DNA of 64,000 bases from Strongylocentrotus purpuratus (taxonomy: Eukaryota > Echinodermata > Echinoidea > Camarodonta > Strongylocentrotidae), in assembly GCF_000002235.5 (NCBI RefSeq), contig NW_022145599.1:22962879-23026878 (forward strand), read 5' to 3'. Numbering within the stretch: position 1 is the stretch's first letter; the number at the start of each line of letters is the position of its first letter. Below the pieces are notes generated by a model, which worked only from the letters and a program-made list of their open reading frames with translations, searched no databases and was not told the origin of the DNA. Both the position numbers and the translations under genes were made by a program. This document shows positions 48,801 to 63,800 of the stretch, piece after piece.

Positions 48801-51800
48801 AACAAAAAATGAATTTTTAACGATTTTGGGGTAAAATTCCATAGGCTAACATGTTAGGCTGCTGGACTCTGACGATAGGGGGCGTTGTCCAATGAGACTA
48901 TTCAGAGCCATATGAAAGTATGCGTGGGGGGGGGGGGGGGGGTCACTGTGCCACTGTGGGGTCTTTGAATTACTTCAAAATATAATCAGATCATCTTCTT
49001 TGGGTGATACATACTATCACTCGTTTTGAAGCTTAAATATCTAGTGGTTTTTGAGAAATTGCAATATGGAGACTAAAACCAGTAATTTAATATATGAATG
49101 TATAATTCAATTTGATACATATTATCACAAAGTTTGAAGTTCATAGTTCATACCTCAAGTAGTTCTTAAAATAAAGTGGTAACAAGAAAGCAGGATGAAG
49201 GGGCGTACAGATGGACATGCTAAAACCATTTTGCCTCTGCCACCACTGTTGGTGGACGGAGGCATAAAATAGCTAAAGTGAAGAAAAACATGAACAATTA
49301 AAAATGTAATTATTATAAATTTAAGGTTTTTTGTTTTGTTCATAACTCAAGAATGAAAGGTAGATTTGTTGAATACTTTTAGATGTAAGCGTTGATATGT
49401 CCAATTCTTAAGAACCATAAATCTGGACAATTCAATTTTTAGCATACTAATTTTGTTTACAAAACTTGGGAGGGGTATTTTTGCGCCTCGGAATAGTTTA
49501 CTAGATCGATGGCGTCATGGCGCATAACAAATGCTGTAGTATTATTATTATTACTAATAATTTAGATGTACATGTATTCTGCACTCGTCAACAGATCATT
49601 TAGCATATTTCTTGAAATTAATAACATCTTTCATCATTATAGAGACAAAATGCATCAAAGGATGCCAAATTTGCACACTTTTCTTCATCCTCTATATCTA
49701 TAGTTCTTCTTAAATGATATCTTGTAAGCTGACTGAGCTTTTTATTGTTAATTTTATTGTGACGCGCTCAGAGTGCGCCCATTCATCAAGCTCCTCTGGC
49801 TTTCACGGATGCACCTTTTTTATCCTATACTTTAAGTAGATTTAATCATGTCTTCATTTTCTTTTCCCAATGTACCGTATATATATATATATATATATTT
49901 ATTTCAACATATTTTTCTTTGCTTATGTTTTGCAATTATGTATAATGTTTTTTTTACTGTGATTGGAATGAAATAAAGTTCCATTCAATTCAATTCAATA
50001 ACTATTAGGCTTTGTCATTTGCCATTTTCATCTTTCTTGTTATAGTAGATCTGTCTGTAAAGGGTTCGTCACATGTCATCGTTGTGATAAAATCAGTCAA
50101 AGTAGAAAAGGTAGATATCGATGTTGATCACCCATTTTAGCTAATGAGCATTTTTCTCTGATCCAAACCCTTTACAGCCATACCTAATTTCATCCTAGTC
50201 ATTAGTGAACAGTCCTCAATACTCTATGTATGTTGAGCTCTTTATGACTATGAGGAAAAATTAACTGATCATCCTTAACAGCATTTTGTGTGGACAAATG
50301 TGGGCAAACAATTTCATTACTCATATGTTATAAGTCTAAAATACTGGTATGTTAAACCACTAATACATGTGTTACATTTTTATCCTTAGCACGTCATTAG
50401 AATCCATTTAAGGGATATCACATTACATTGTACAGCCAAAAACTCTCACAAGCATCAACATTTTGCAATAAAAACAACAACAATGGATCAAAAACAAGAA
50501 ATTTTCATACCACAAAATGAAGTGACATAACAATGCTATTTGCAAAGTTTTTTAATGCTTAAAGTGGATTTTGTTTACAATTCGCAAAAGATTCATTTTT
50601 GTAAAAGCTTTGTTTTATGGTTTTGCACTAAGGATGATCTGCTTGTGGTTTCCTCTGGCTTGTTCCACATGGTAGGTGCATTTCCCACCACAATGGCTAA
50701 TTTTACATGTACATAAATATTGATTTCATTATGTTATTTTTTCTGGTTGAATTGCTTTATATATCCATGAATACTATGTTCTGAACTTCTGATACAATGT
50801 TTGTTAATGTATTTTTGTTTTAAAAAAATAGAGAATTCTATGAATTATATGCACTTTATAAGCACTTTCTATTATTATTATTATTAAGTAGCAATTATTC
50901 TTTGGTGAAGCAATATTCTCCATACTGCAACAGCAAAGTTTGAGGCTGCATTTTAATCAAATCAAAATTCACAGTTCAAATGATATACTTACCGGCAGCT
51001 GATGAATATTAAGCCATCCAACCTCATTGAGGATCTTATTGAGCACACGCTCTGCATTTTCATTCTTGGATTGATCATCTGGGTGAAGAGGAAAATAAAT
51101 GAGAATAGACGACTAGAAAGTGGGTTTTGTAGGGTAATAAGGTATTTTTACGCCTACCTACATGTACATGTAATATTAAGCATTTTGACTGATTCGAAAG
51201 TAGTCATACTGTTCAACAGTTGTCTTGGAATTTAAGCATACACATACCTGAAAGAATTTTTAAATATTGGAAGAAGGGGAGAATTTAATGTCAATTTTAA
51301 GTCAAATTGTCATTGTAATGTGGGATGAGTAACATAAATCAAAGAGTGATTTCATAAGAATTCTAATACCATTATCACCAACTGTCTACAAGTCATCTTG
51401 CATCAACAATATTTTAGACTGAGTTCTCACATTTAATAAAACATTACAAATAGTAATACCTATTAAAAGATAATAGTACCTATTAATTAATATCATGTTG
51501 CAATGAACTCATTACCTGGTTCTTTTAAATCAGGGCCCAAGAGCAAATTTGTAGCCAATGGTTATCATTTATAAACTTGTATAGTAATTGCATGCTTTAG
51601 ATGTCTTAGAGAGATATAGAGGCACAAAAAGATGCATCTGGAATGCAACTGCAAAATAGTTAGTGACATTTGTCAATTAAATGTTCTTTTTTGACATATC
51701 TGAATGAAAGTTTACATAACATTAAGCCTCATCGAGAAGATAGTACTTGCATTTACCAGCTCCATATCCTAACAATGTGGCCATACCTCTGTGTGGTAAA

Positions 51801-54800
51801 ATTATGATTTTCAACAAATATAAATTTTGTGTTCAAGTCACATTTTTTGTTAAATCACGACTTTGTTATTAAAGCTACCTTAGGTATGCCATAAGATATT
51901 CTAAATAGGATGAAACCATTACTGTAAAACCCCGTCTTAATTGGAAAATAAAGTCGCGGTGACGACTATTTATCCACTTCCAATTAAGACGCGTCAATCA
52001 GGGTAACGTCCAGACGATATCGAGGTAAATCTCACCCTAGACGAGCTAGGGTAATAGGAGGGTGACGTCCGGACGTTGTCCAAAAGACTTTCTGATAAAC
52101 GGCCTATTAAGGCGCTCGCGGAATGTTGCCCGGATAAATTACATCATCGCCGTGAAAAAATGTATACAATACCCGTAATTTACATGTCATGTACACAGCG
52201 CGCGCCAGCCGATTGCGATGAACAGGTGGCGGTTGTTATGGTTTTTGTGGATGGCTGATTAAGACGGTGTCCAAAAGCTCACCACGAGTTTTACGATCAG
52301 ACCCCCCACTGTTTCTCATCCACATATCGCTCGGGTGAGATCGAAAAAATTCTATTGAGAGGGGGCTTTTATATAATGAAATCAACCAGCCAAAATTAGG
52401 TACGCATTTTCACTTTGATTTAATCCATATGTACTTACTTCCTTTTGGTCTTCCCCACCAGTTATTGGACTGATCTCGATGGCAATGTTTCTCTAGTGCC
52501 CTCGCTCCAACTGTAAGCTGACTACTTGCCCTGGTAAGAGGTACAAAAATGAAAACAAGGGTGGCGTCATTCAGCAAGGTTAACATATGCATCAAAATAA
52601 TCAGCTTACAAGATTTAAATTCCATCTTTTTTAAAACCAGTTGTTCAATCTATATACATTCATCCAATAAAGAAATATTGGAAGACTCAAATAACAGGAG
52701 CAGGATAGATATATGTTATGCATAAAAACAGCACCTTCTTGTATGTACATTCACCATCCTTCTATCTTCAAACTGCTAAGAGCTTCCAAACATTCAAAAT
52801 CACACTAAAACCCCAAATACTGTATGTGTAACATTTTCAGCTATTATTCCTTTCATTATATCTCCAATTTTATTCCAATATAACAAGTTATACCTTCTTC
52901 ATACATTTACACTGTACCTATTATTCTTGTATAACTATAAGAATTGTTAAAGGGGAAGTCCACCCTGATATGAAATTGGTTTTAATAGAAGTAGAAAAAT
53001 GAGCGAAACAAGTCAATGAAAGTTTGAGCTAAAACCAATTAAAAATTAAAAAGTTACAAATTTTCATTAATAACTAAGAAAATGGGAAGTTTTTATGAAA
53101 TTTTCTGTACAGAACAAATTGTAGAGGAGCTCACATACGTCACAGTGTTGCCAATTTGTGTTTCACTGATGATAACTTCAAAAGTCCATAACTTTCCTAT
53201 TTTTAATCGGCTTTTGCTCAAACTTTCATGTTTGTTTTTCTCACTTTTCTGCTTATATTAAAACCAGGGTGGACTTTCCTTTAATTGAATCTATTACATG
53301 TAGGCATGCTGTAGTTGACAAATGCTGTCAATAATCTTCATTAAAAAAGGGGATATTTTTGTATACATATTTGGGGAAAAATCGACTGAATCCGACAGAG
53401 GTCTCATTATCAGTTGAAAGCCAGTGGATTAGAAATGATAATGATCTTTTCGTGGCTTAAAATTTAGACAGTTTAATAGCTTCACTCCCTCTCCCTCCCC
53501 TGCTAAGTTTGTGTAATTTGTATTTTGAGTTTGAAATAAATTGAATGGATATTCATTTACAACTTACAACTACAACAGTGGACGTAGAAAATCATAGAGG
53601 GCTGGCTAGAAAAAATGAAATTGAATATACTTCCCTTCCCCCCCCCCCCCCCCCCCCCCCCCTCCAAATTACATTTGTGCATTTGCTTACCAGTAATCCG
53701 TACAACGAGAAGCAGAAAGTACTCACTTATTTAGTTCCCTGAAACTTGTTTGCAGGATGTCTCTGGTTGGTGGGAAGGTATCTTCTGTCCCCACTGTCCT
53801 CCTCACACCAAGCAAGTCCAGTAGACCTCTCTTTCCAATGTCCTACACACAAATAAGAAAATAAGTCCTGGGATATTTAATACTTGTATAGATTGATCTT
53901 AATTGACTTGGGCACTCATAGGCCCATACTATGGGAACTAGGTAGCATGTGCACTGCTACTATGTACATGTAGCACATTCACAGCTGTAAAAGGAACACA
54001 TAGTATATATCAATATAAGAAGGATTCAATTTACTTACATTTGTCAGATGAATTGATTCAGGGATTTTATTGTTCAAATATACTCTGCTACAAATGTGGG
54101 TTTTTCAAGTTAGAAATTACACAGTTAAATGCCCATGCATCATCCCTTCCTCTAGTATAATCTTCCCTGGACCAATCTAAGGTAATCCCCACAACACATA
54201 CTGCATGAACCTCACAGACACAGCTACATGTATCGGGTATGTGTACAAAGTTAATATTGTACACATACATGTGCAAGAGATCAAGGGGGTAATACAGCAT
54301 ACTGAATCTTGAAATGTTAGCTTCTCTAAAATATTCCAACATCAAACTAAGAATTCCTTTGAAAATTATATTAAAACCTGGATATTTCTGATCTAAAGCT
54401 ATAGATTTATTACACATTGATCACAGTTTGCTAATCATGCTCTTCTAGATACATTTATCTGCATGCAATGTTTCTCTTTCTAATTTTATCAATAATCTTA
54501 TCTTGATGTCAATGTATAACTTTTACTTGCAAGTGTATTGGGTTTGGCTGACGTGCTTTTGGAAATACGTCTACAAAATTTATAAAATCAACTTTACTTT
54601 TTATATCCGAGAGTGCGACGGCTGACACGTTGAGCTCGCTCGCTTCATTATTTCTATTTATGTACGGTAAGTACAAATGTATTCATTTTATTATCATTTG
54701 TAATGTTTGTTTACCAGCTGAGCACCCATTGTACAATAATTTAAGTAGGTTACTTTTGTCTACATTGTAAGAAAGGGAGGTTAAGTATAAAGAGCACCAC

Positions 54801-57800
54801 CACATTTTTCTTTTTTCTTTCCCTTTTTATTTGTATATTTATTTGGATTGGTCACTATTTATATCTGTCCTCCATTCATTACCACAAATTATTTCACTGG
54901 GGCCTACAGCTTTACAAGTTTGCTTTCATGTAGGTCCCATCAATATCTCTCAGTTAAATCAGTACTCTTTATTGACCACTTATCTTTATGTTATTTATTA
55001 TGTTTCAATGAATGTGATTTCACAAACAAAAAAGCTTGTACTTTATTTTGAAATGTATATGAGAAATATGAAAATAAATGAAATGAAACTACATCAATAA
55101 TAATAATACACACAGCATACATTAGATTGCACTGTTTAATTTCTTATACAACACCAGCTCTTAAAGGTACTATGCCCCATTTGCAGGCCAACAAATTGAA
55201 AAGGTTAAATTCCAACGGCATTTGAAAAATAATACTAATTTAGAACTTCCCTAAAAAAGGTGGGGCTTGAAAACCTCTTCAAGTGGGAAAATAACGACTA
55301 TTAGTTGTCAAATCGACTTGGGAGCTATAGAGCCAATAAGTAATCGTCTTGATTTTCAGACCATTGTACCGAATGGTCATACGTTTTATGCTACACAAAA
55401 ATTCAATCAGTTTAATTTTGGCCATCACAAGAAGTGGGTTATTGATGTGGACAAATGCTCATGTACCCTTTACAGCTCATTTTATGTATGTTATTACCAA
55501 AGAAGAAAAAAGCCAGTCAGTCACTCAATAGTGTCGTCTAGTAAGTAACCCGGGTTTCCTTGCATAATTTGAGTATTAGGACACTGCTAACGTTCAAATT
55601 TCACAGACAGGACATACATGATATATTCATAATTCCTGCAAAGTTATACAGAATTTGAGGTTGGCTGCAAAAGGGACATAGTACTTTTAAGCCCATTGAA
55701 ACCAAAATCTAGAACAATTTCCTTACCCTAAACAACTGGCTAATCTTGTGTTTCTTCTCGTCATCCTCCGACCCTTCCCATGATCCTCCGATTCCTATCA
55801 TGTGACATGTCGCATTGTCCAGCACTATTTTTCTGCACCAAAAAGAGAACAGAGGGTCATTTCATGTAACCATCTTTAAAGGAGCTACACAAAGAAAATT
55901 CACTAACAACTCATGATTAGAACAAATTACATATGGATGGAAAGATTTTCTCTTGAAAAACACGAACTATTTGCTGAGAAATCATATAGATATCATGGAA
56001 AAGCGTAAAATGCACTTTTTCAAGACCCTCCTTAGACCCCCGAACGCCTCTGAACGTAAGTCACACAAGCGTAGTGAGCTCTGAATTGTGACGTCACACA
56101 CTGGACGAACAGCTCAGTGCCGTGTAGCAGTATGCAGCTAGCCAGCCGTGTCCCGTATGTGACGTCACAAATATTGACGCTCTACAAAGGACCGCTGAAG
56201 GCAGAAAATCTGGATCTCAAAACTAACTTTTTTGAGAGTTTATTACTGCGGGCCCCAAACATATTTTGAAGAGAAGAGTTGTTGTATTTGATCGACAAGG
56301 CTTCCCCTTCGCAATGATATGAGTTTTGCATCAATTCAAAACACTTTTGATTCTTCGTGTGGCTACTTTAATACAAGAGTGACGACATGTTGATGCTGTC
56401 GCTGGACTTGTCCGCTAAGTGTTTCACAAAACTTGTTGCGATTCCGAACCTGTCATATCATATTAGAATGTCATTTCAAGTCAACTTTAAGTTAGTCTAA
56501 AGGCAGCTAAAAATGAAAATTGAAATTTATTCTATAACTTCTTTCTTTATCTTCAAGCTCTCACTTCATTTACAGTTTTTATTGGTGTTAAAATAAAAGC
56601 ATTATACAAGCATACAAATTGTTCTTATAACTTTAAATGCCTTAACAAGTAAATAAGATAAATACTATTTGTCCATCCATCGGTCTACCATCATTGTCTT
56701 CATCAACATCATCATCATCACCAAATCACCATCATAATTATGAGCAACAGCAGATTCGCGCAATAAAACAACAATAGAAAAAAAGAAACTTGAAAACTTC
56801 CACACCTTTTATCAATGCCATCCCCTTCATCTAGATGTTCATATGTTATCAGATCCTTGGCATAACATGCTCTGTATTAAAGAAAATAAAACAAATTCAT
56901 TAGGAAATATTGTGCAAAAAGCTTGTAATATAATGAGGTCTCTTGGTGATATACTGAGTACTATTTCCATCAAATGCAGTCAGTGTAACAACCAGCCTAC
57001 TAACATCAATTTAGTGTATGCAATTTTTTTCAACATTACTTTGTGTATAAATCAGATGTCTATCTGTGACCAATATGATTGATAGATGTGTTTGCACTCT
57101 ACTTTGTTACTAAACCAACCATCATATTCTCTTTGATGTCAATTTTAGGACAATCCCATTCTCTACTCTGCCTTAACCTTCAAGTCAACCTAAATCCCGA
57201 AATAGTCACTTCTTATATAATAATTAACAAATAATAAAAAAAAAACATAAGTGGGTGTACAGCTCTCATGTCTGTCAGGCTATATTACCACAGCTTTGCA
57301 TGGCTGCTATTATGGGGCTCTAACATTTCATGGAATAAATTCCTGCCAGGTACTCATTTACCTCATCTATGTTGAGTGTGGCAAATGTAGATTAGTGCCA
57401 CACGACATTAGTGCTGCAGCAGGACTCAAACTGCATACCATGTGATCCACTAGACCAAGACACCTACATATGATAATAATATCATGATTGATGAGCTTAC
57501 CCTCGAAGCATCCATTGATCTAAGATCTTTGCCAGGATACTGTAGAGAGGGATGGGGGGATATAAGAAGCTACCCTCTGATGCTGGAGTCTGGTAAGTGT
57601 TCAATCCTACAGGGTGGTACATGAGACCGGTCTGGTCCTTATTGGATAACACCTTCTGTTTATGCAAGTAATTGATCGCCTGATAGAGGATGAAACACAA
57701 AGGTTTAGTAAAATTAGGACCATCAAGTGCATTCAGTTACAATTTAAAGGGAAATCTAACCTTACAGCAAATTGCTTTGAAAGAAGGCAGAATAATCTGA

Positions 57801-60800
57801 GAAGCAGTGTGGAGAAAGTTTGAACAAAATTGGACAATCAACAAGAAAATAATAAATTCTTGGAAATTGTATTAAATCATATGGGAATCATTTGGAAAAT
57901 TTCAAATTGGCTGAATCAGTAATGCAACTCTCCCATTTGTTCAAACACACACAATTACGGTCATCTTTTCAATATGTATTACTCAGGATACACTTTCTTT
58001 TTTGAAAGACCTATAATATGTTATCTATATTGTAGCCCTCAAAGGGAGAAGGCGCTTAGAAGAAGAACAGAAATTAATATATTTTTAGTATTTGACATAC
58101 AGGGGAGTTGACCGTGAATACGTCGCAATCCATTGAGCAAATTGCCAATTTAAGATTTGCATATATTTAGTTACCTCATATTTTCAACACTCACAACTTC
58201 TTTATTATTTTGTCATATCTATATTTCAAAATATGTATTTTTCTTTTGTTTTCTGCTTTCTCACTAATGAAGTTAATACACATGTTGGATTGCCCTTGAA
58301 TCCTTTTCATTATGTAGTTAGCTTGTTTGCATTTGATAGCATCTTCGGTGTATTCCTTGATTGAGTAACACATCATACAAGAGTCACAGGAAGAGTGAGA
58401 AGGGGTTATACTTATGTTAGTCAGATGAATACATGCATTTATTATGATAGTAGGTTGACCATCATCATACAAAAGTCACTTACCATCACAACAGCAAGTT
58501 CCATTTCTGGCAAATCTGGGTGACTTTCCAAAAATTCAGCCAAATCCTGCACAAACAAGGGCAATAAAGCAAACTGATTATGTTGTAGAAAGGAACATGT
58601 AACTACATAATTTCTATCCGTGACAACTACATGTAGAGTATAGAAAAAAGGAACAGCTGTTTAGTTTCGCAATCTTTAACTGTTCATTTAATGATTTAAT
58701 AGAAAATATGACTTTTCATATTCAGTGTTTTCTTGAGAAGTGTAAATTGTTCATGGCTTTAAAACAAATTTTAGAATTATATATTATGATGCATGGGTGT
58801 AATTTCAGGTTACAAATACTACTACAAATTTGATTTGAAAACCTGAAGCATTTACAAGCTATGCAGGGTTAAGTAAGACATTAAAGAACAACTTTGAACA
58901 GAAAATCATGTTCACAAAGAAAAACTGGATATCAGGAATGAAAGCACAAAATTATTATTAAAACCAGGAGCACTGTCTTTCAATTTTGACTCTTTTTTTT
59001 TTTTTTAAAGATTCAGGATTCACAGGAAAGAATCCGAAAGAATGTCTTCAACCTATGATAAAGCTAGAAACAAAATGCTTATCTAAATCTTACCCAATCA
59101 TTCATGTTAATTTTTTATATCTTTAATGGCATTTATGATTTATTGTCTCTGTGGTTGCTACAGGCTAGCAGCATAATAATTTATGTTTTTTTTCTTCAAA
59201 TTAATGTTTCCATAATTTCTCTATTATATACTCAATATATTCAAACACTTGTTTAAATACTCACAACACCCTTTTCAGTGCATGATACCATTCTAATTAT
59301 GAAAAAATGCCAAAAGTATGGATGTAAATCCTAGTCATATGAAAAGTTGTTTCATTATCTTTATTTTAGAGGTGCAGGGGTGAATTCTGTCAATTCTGTT
59401 ATTATTTACAACAACCATATTACTATTACATTATTATGTTTTTTTTATCTCTTCATGTAACTTATCGGGTCGACTCAAATGTTTAACTTTTTGTTTTGCT
59501 GTGAAAGCCATTTCACGTTACGTTAATTACAAACAAATTGTTGATTATGTAATATTTTATTGTACTTTGTAATATTTTATTGTACTTTGTAATATTTCAT
59601 TGTACTTTGTAATATTTTATTGTACTTTAGTCTTCAATTCATTCATTTAATTGTATTTCGATTTTTTAATGTATTGTTTGTTTGTATAATTACTTGTTCA
59701 AATGTATTTGTGAAATATGGAAATAAATTCAAATCAAATCAAATCAGTTTTTCAATTTTGGACAAATTACTTCCGTTTGTATTCAATGTGGACATTATTT
59801 TTTCATGTAAACTCTTAAATGTGCTTAGTTAAATCTTTGCATTAATAATACACATTCTTCATCCATGTAATTTGTTTATCATGTTTTATCTCAATTCAGC
59901 TAATGGCTGCTATGAAAAGGTAATCTAACCTTCAGCTCAATTCGATTCAATAAGCCAGTGCACGGTTGCAGTCTGAGCATGAGTAGATAAAGGTCATTGC
60001 AGAACAAATTATGAAATACACAGAGACGAAATACTGGATACTTGCTCATGAAAGTTATGTACTCATTATTCATTCATGCAAAAGCAGTGCACTCCATGAT
60101 ACACAGGTGGAAGTATTCTTTGAAAAGGGGAAACAAAGGCTATTTATGTATCACCTCCATCGCTGTAGGAATGATTATTTCAAAATGTACAAAGTGGGAC
60201 CTCTTCGTGTTTTGAAGATCTGTGGATATTCAAGGTCATTGCAGCCATGTGCTAACCGTGAACTGGTCTATTACCGGTATATGAAATTTAATTTGAATAC
60301 ATCAGAAATTAGAGTAGTATACTCAATAATCTTTTTGTATTGGACTGAATACTGGATTGACAGAAGACTTCTAAATAACATTCATGTACCAATTAAAAAC
60401 TTTGTATGAGCGGTATTATGACGGGAAGCTTACAAAATTAGGAGCCTTAGTCATATTGTTTTCTCGTTCCGTCAACGTGGTAGGCCCCTCCACAGGAACC
60501 ACCGGTCCTCCCCAGCTGTCCTCAATGTTCTACAGAAAACAATATGAAGAGAGAATAAAAATGATAATCATTATCAGCATGGTGTTCACTCTTTGATGTC
60601 GTTCAATCTTTCCAGATGAAGATCATATTATATGTCTTGTATCTCAAGATCAATATTATGTGCAATTATAACAATGAAGTTGTGGGGGCAGTGGTCCTTG
60701 TGTAGGCATTGCAGCCTCCAGCAGACGACATCTGACACAACTTAAGCTCTATAAAAATCATGAATAGCAAGTCAGGGTTCTGTGTTGAGCAACAGTTTGG

Positions 60801-63800
60801 GCCTTGGTCTTGCGTCCTAGCCCAGAGAAATTTTCTGATCTCATTAGGAGCCTAACCTAGTATAGGTGCCATAAAGCCGACCATGTCTACAGATCTTTCT
60901 TTATTGCCCGGGTTTCAGGACTATACAGAATTACGTTTTTGAAACAGGCTCTAGAGAAGGATAAATTAAATACAATGATAAATGTCAAATCCTGTTTTCC
61001 TTGGCTCTGCTATCATTTCTCACAACTCACATCAGTGTGCAATTTGTTATACTGTGTTACGTCAGATCAGGAGGTCCACAATATCTCAGAATACTAATAC
61101 ATACCTCTCCATCCATAGACATAATTGTTGGCTCTTCTTCTGCTTCAGATTTCTCCCTTGATGTGGTTACTAGCTCACGATTGTCTAATTTTGGCAATTC
61201 GGGCCAATCCTATTCAAATGAAAAGGTTCAATGAAATTGAAATTTTGTTAAATATTTAAAAAAATATATATATGATAATGAAAAAATTCAAATAAAGATA
61301 CATTTTTATCCAAGGGAATTCATGGAGTATAAAATGCAACACAAATTTTCAAAATAAGAAGGAATTGCGAAGATCACAACCTTTATAGGTATGGCCTACA
61401 GTAAAAATGGAATTGTAAATGATATAAGTCATAGATGTAAACAAAATGATAATGATTACTTAAAATTACTCATCAGCTTGACTGAAAACAATCACATTTT
61501 GTTGCAGGTGCCTTTTTGCCATTCCATCTAATCAATAAACTTTAAAAATAAAATAGATAAAATAACTAATACTCCCACACACTTACCTCACTTTTTAGGA
61601 GATATTGATCTGGGTTAGGCTGTGGTGTCACTCCTCCTACATACCCTCCTCTCCTGTTTCTGGAGTTTCTGGAACCTTTTTTGTGTTTTTCCTTGATTTT
61701 CAGAATAGAAACAAAATACAATGGATAAATTCACAGCGACAACAAAGTGGACCTGCTGTAAGACCTGTCTGAGAATGGAGGATTAATATCTCATTGATAC
61801 AAAGGGACATAAGGCATGACACAAATTATTCTGTACTAAATGACTTTCAAGACATCAATCGATTTAAAGAATATTTCTTTGACTTACATGTATTTTACTT
61901 GGTGGCTCACAAACCACTTCCACTAGTTCCCAATCATCAATAATCTGTAGAATTAAAAATGAAACATTGATAAACAGAGTGCAAAGATACTTACATATGT
62001 ATGTAAGTATCTTTGTAAGTACTTAGGATTAAGAGAAAGTATACACAATACATACATCATGTATATATAAAAGTTTCTAGCCTAAAATATTTCTGGGAAA
62101 AAAAAGGATTTTGATAAATTCCAATCTTTACTAATTCACTGAAAAAATTAAGTACGATACATAGAACTTGGCAAATCCAAATAATTTGTTCAAACTCTAT
62201 TCTTGGAATACTCTGTTTAAGTAAAGGGGGTAAAAAGCTTTTTTAATACATACATGCATATTTTCACGATGACATTTGTTAGTGTTATCAAAAAAATATT
62301 TTCGCACTGGGTGAATGGTTTATCCCATTTTCCCTATTGTACACCAAGCTGGTATGAAATATTCATATACTCAACTTTGCAGATGTTCTTCCACCTTTAA
62401 TCTTCACTCCTTTGTGCCTTCCGAGGTTCATCTTTTCAAGCAAATGTTCAGTGGTCTACAAAAAATCTCTTGCTCTATTGAGATCACACAGACCATTTAA
62501 TGGTAACAGGTAGCTTTACTTTTGCGATATAATGTCCCTTGTTTGATGTACAGGCTGCAGATAGAGTGTTAACAAGTTGAATACTTAATTTTCTCATTTC
62601 CTATAATGCTTAGTACATGAGCTATGTAGATGGTACACAGAGACAATGGGTTAACTAGAGTTAATTAGATATCATGATCATCCAGATCACGAATAAACAA
62701 ACTCCACACTGGACACTGTAAGTCAACTTTTTAAGGGTGCTGAACCAAGTTCATTGTAGTACTTGTCACATTGTCATGTTACAACATATTTCTATTTCGG
62801 AGTGATGAGTGCTCTTTGATATGAAAAAAAAACAAAACATTGTAGTATTGAAGACTGAATTGGTCATACCTACATGCAAAAGATGTACAAACATGTATAA
62901 GATGCTATTTTTAAGTTTGAAAATTTTTTAAAAATTGAGATTTCAGAGCAATGATCTTCTTGAGGTTCCCCTTTCGAATAAATAATCAGACCCTCTAGTC
63001 TCTACATAAATAGACTGAAAAAAACATATAGTGATAAGCAAAATCAACTCATTTCAGTCTTCTTGCATCTATTCTTAAACAGGATCTGATGTACTTGTGC
63101 ATCTTCTTCTTCTAGCTTCTACATTAGCTGATTAGTGATTTTCACCAGAATGCAGCGAAAAGTTTTCCCCTGGTTTTTCTTACCTAGACATAAGTCTTAA
63201 CAGTTTGATTTACAAAATTTATGATTGGAAAGAAAATAGATCTCATTTTCATATAGTGATATACTTTCAAAAAAATATAGCTTTCAAAATCATTGTAAAA
63301 CACATCAAAATAATTATAAGGACTTAGGTCTAGTCTACTTTCAGCTAATTTTCAGTTTTAATGAAGCTACTGCACGCAAAGAGATCAGCAATAAAACACC
63401 AACAGCGCTGGGCAACCTCCCCTCACTTACCCGTACAATGTACTTCAGTCTCTGAATAGCAATAGAGCTAGAGTAGAGCTATACTAGTCGAGGCAGTCAG
63501 TGGAGCTGGAGCTTGGAGTTGGAGGCAATGTATAGTCTCAGCTCAGCTCAGTGGAAGTGGAACAATTTTCAATATAGACTCTTTTAATACTTAATTGTTC
63601 AGAGACTGAAGCTATACCAATATCTATGCAACATTACAGAGAACATGCTCAGATGGTGCAATGTCAAACTCAGTCCAATTCGTGCATTCATCTTCACGAA
63701 TCGAGAAGGTTCTATACCACATGAAAAACCTAGGCAAATGCATGACTAAGAAGCTAGGCGCGGAGAAAGCGGCCTCGGCCCGACCGGAGTTCACAGGAAC

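Noticed and set aside
60011-60409. 132-codon plus-strand frame
   Set aside because: Lies in an intron on the strand opposite to a well-supported gene and has no recognisable features.
60700-60960. Possible LINE reverse-transcriptase remnant
   Set aside because: Translation in all readings lacks recognisable reverse-transcriptase motifs.
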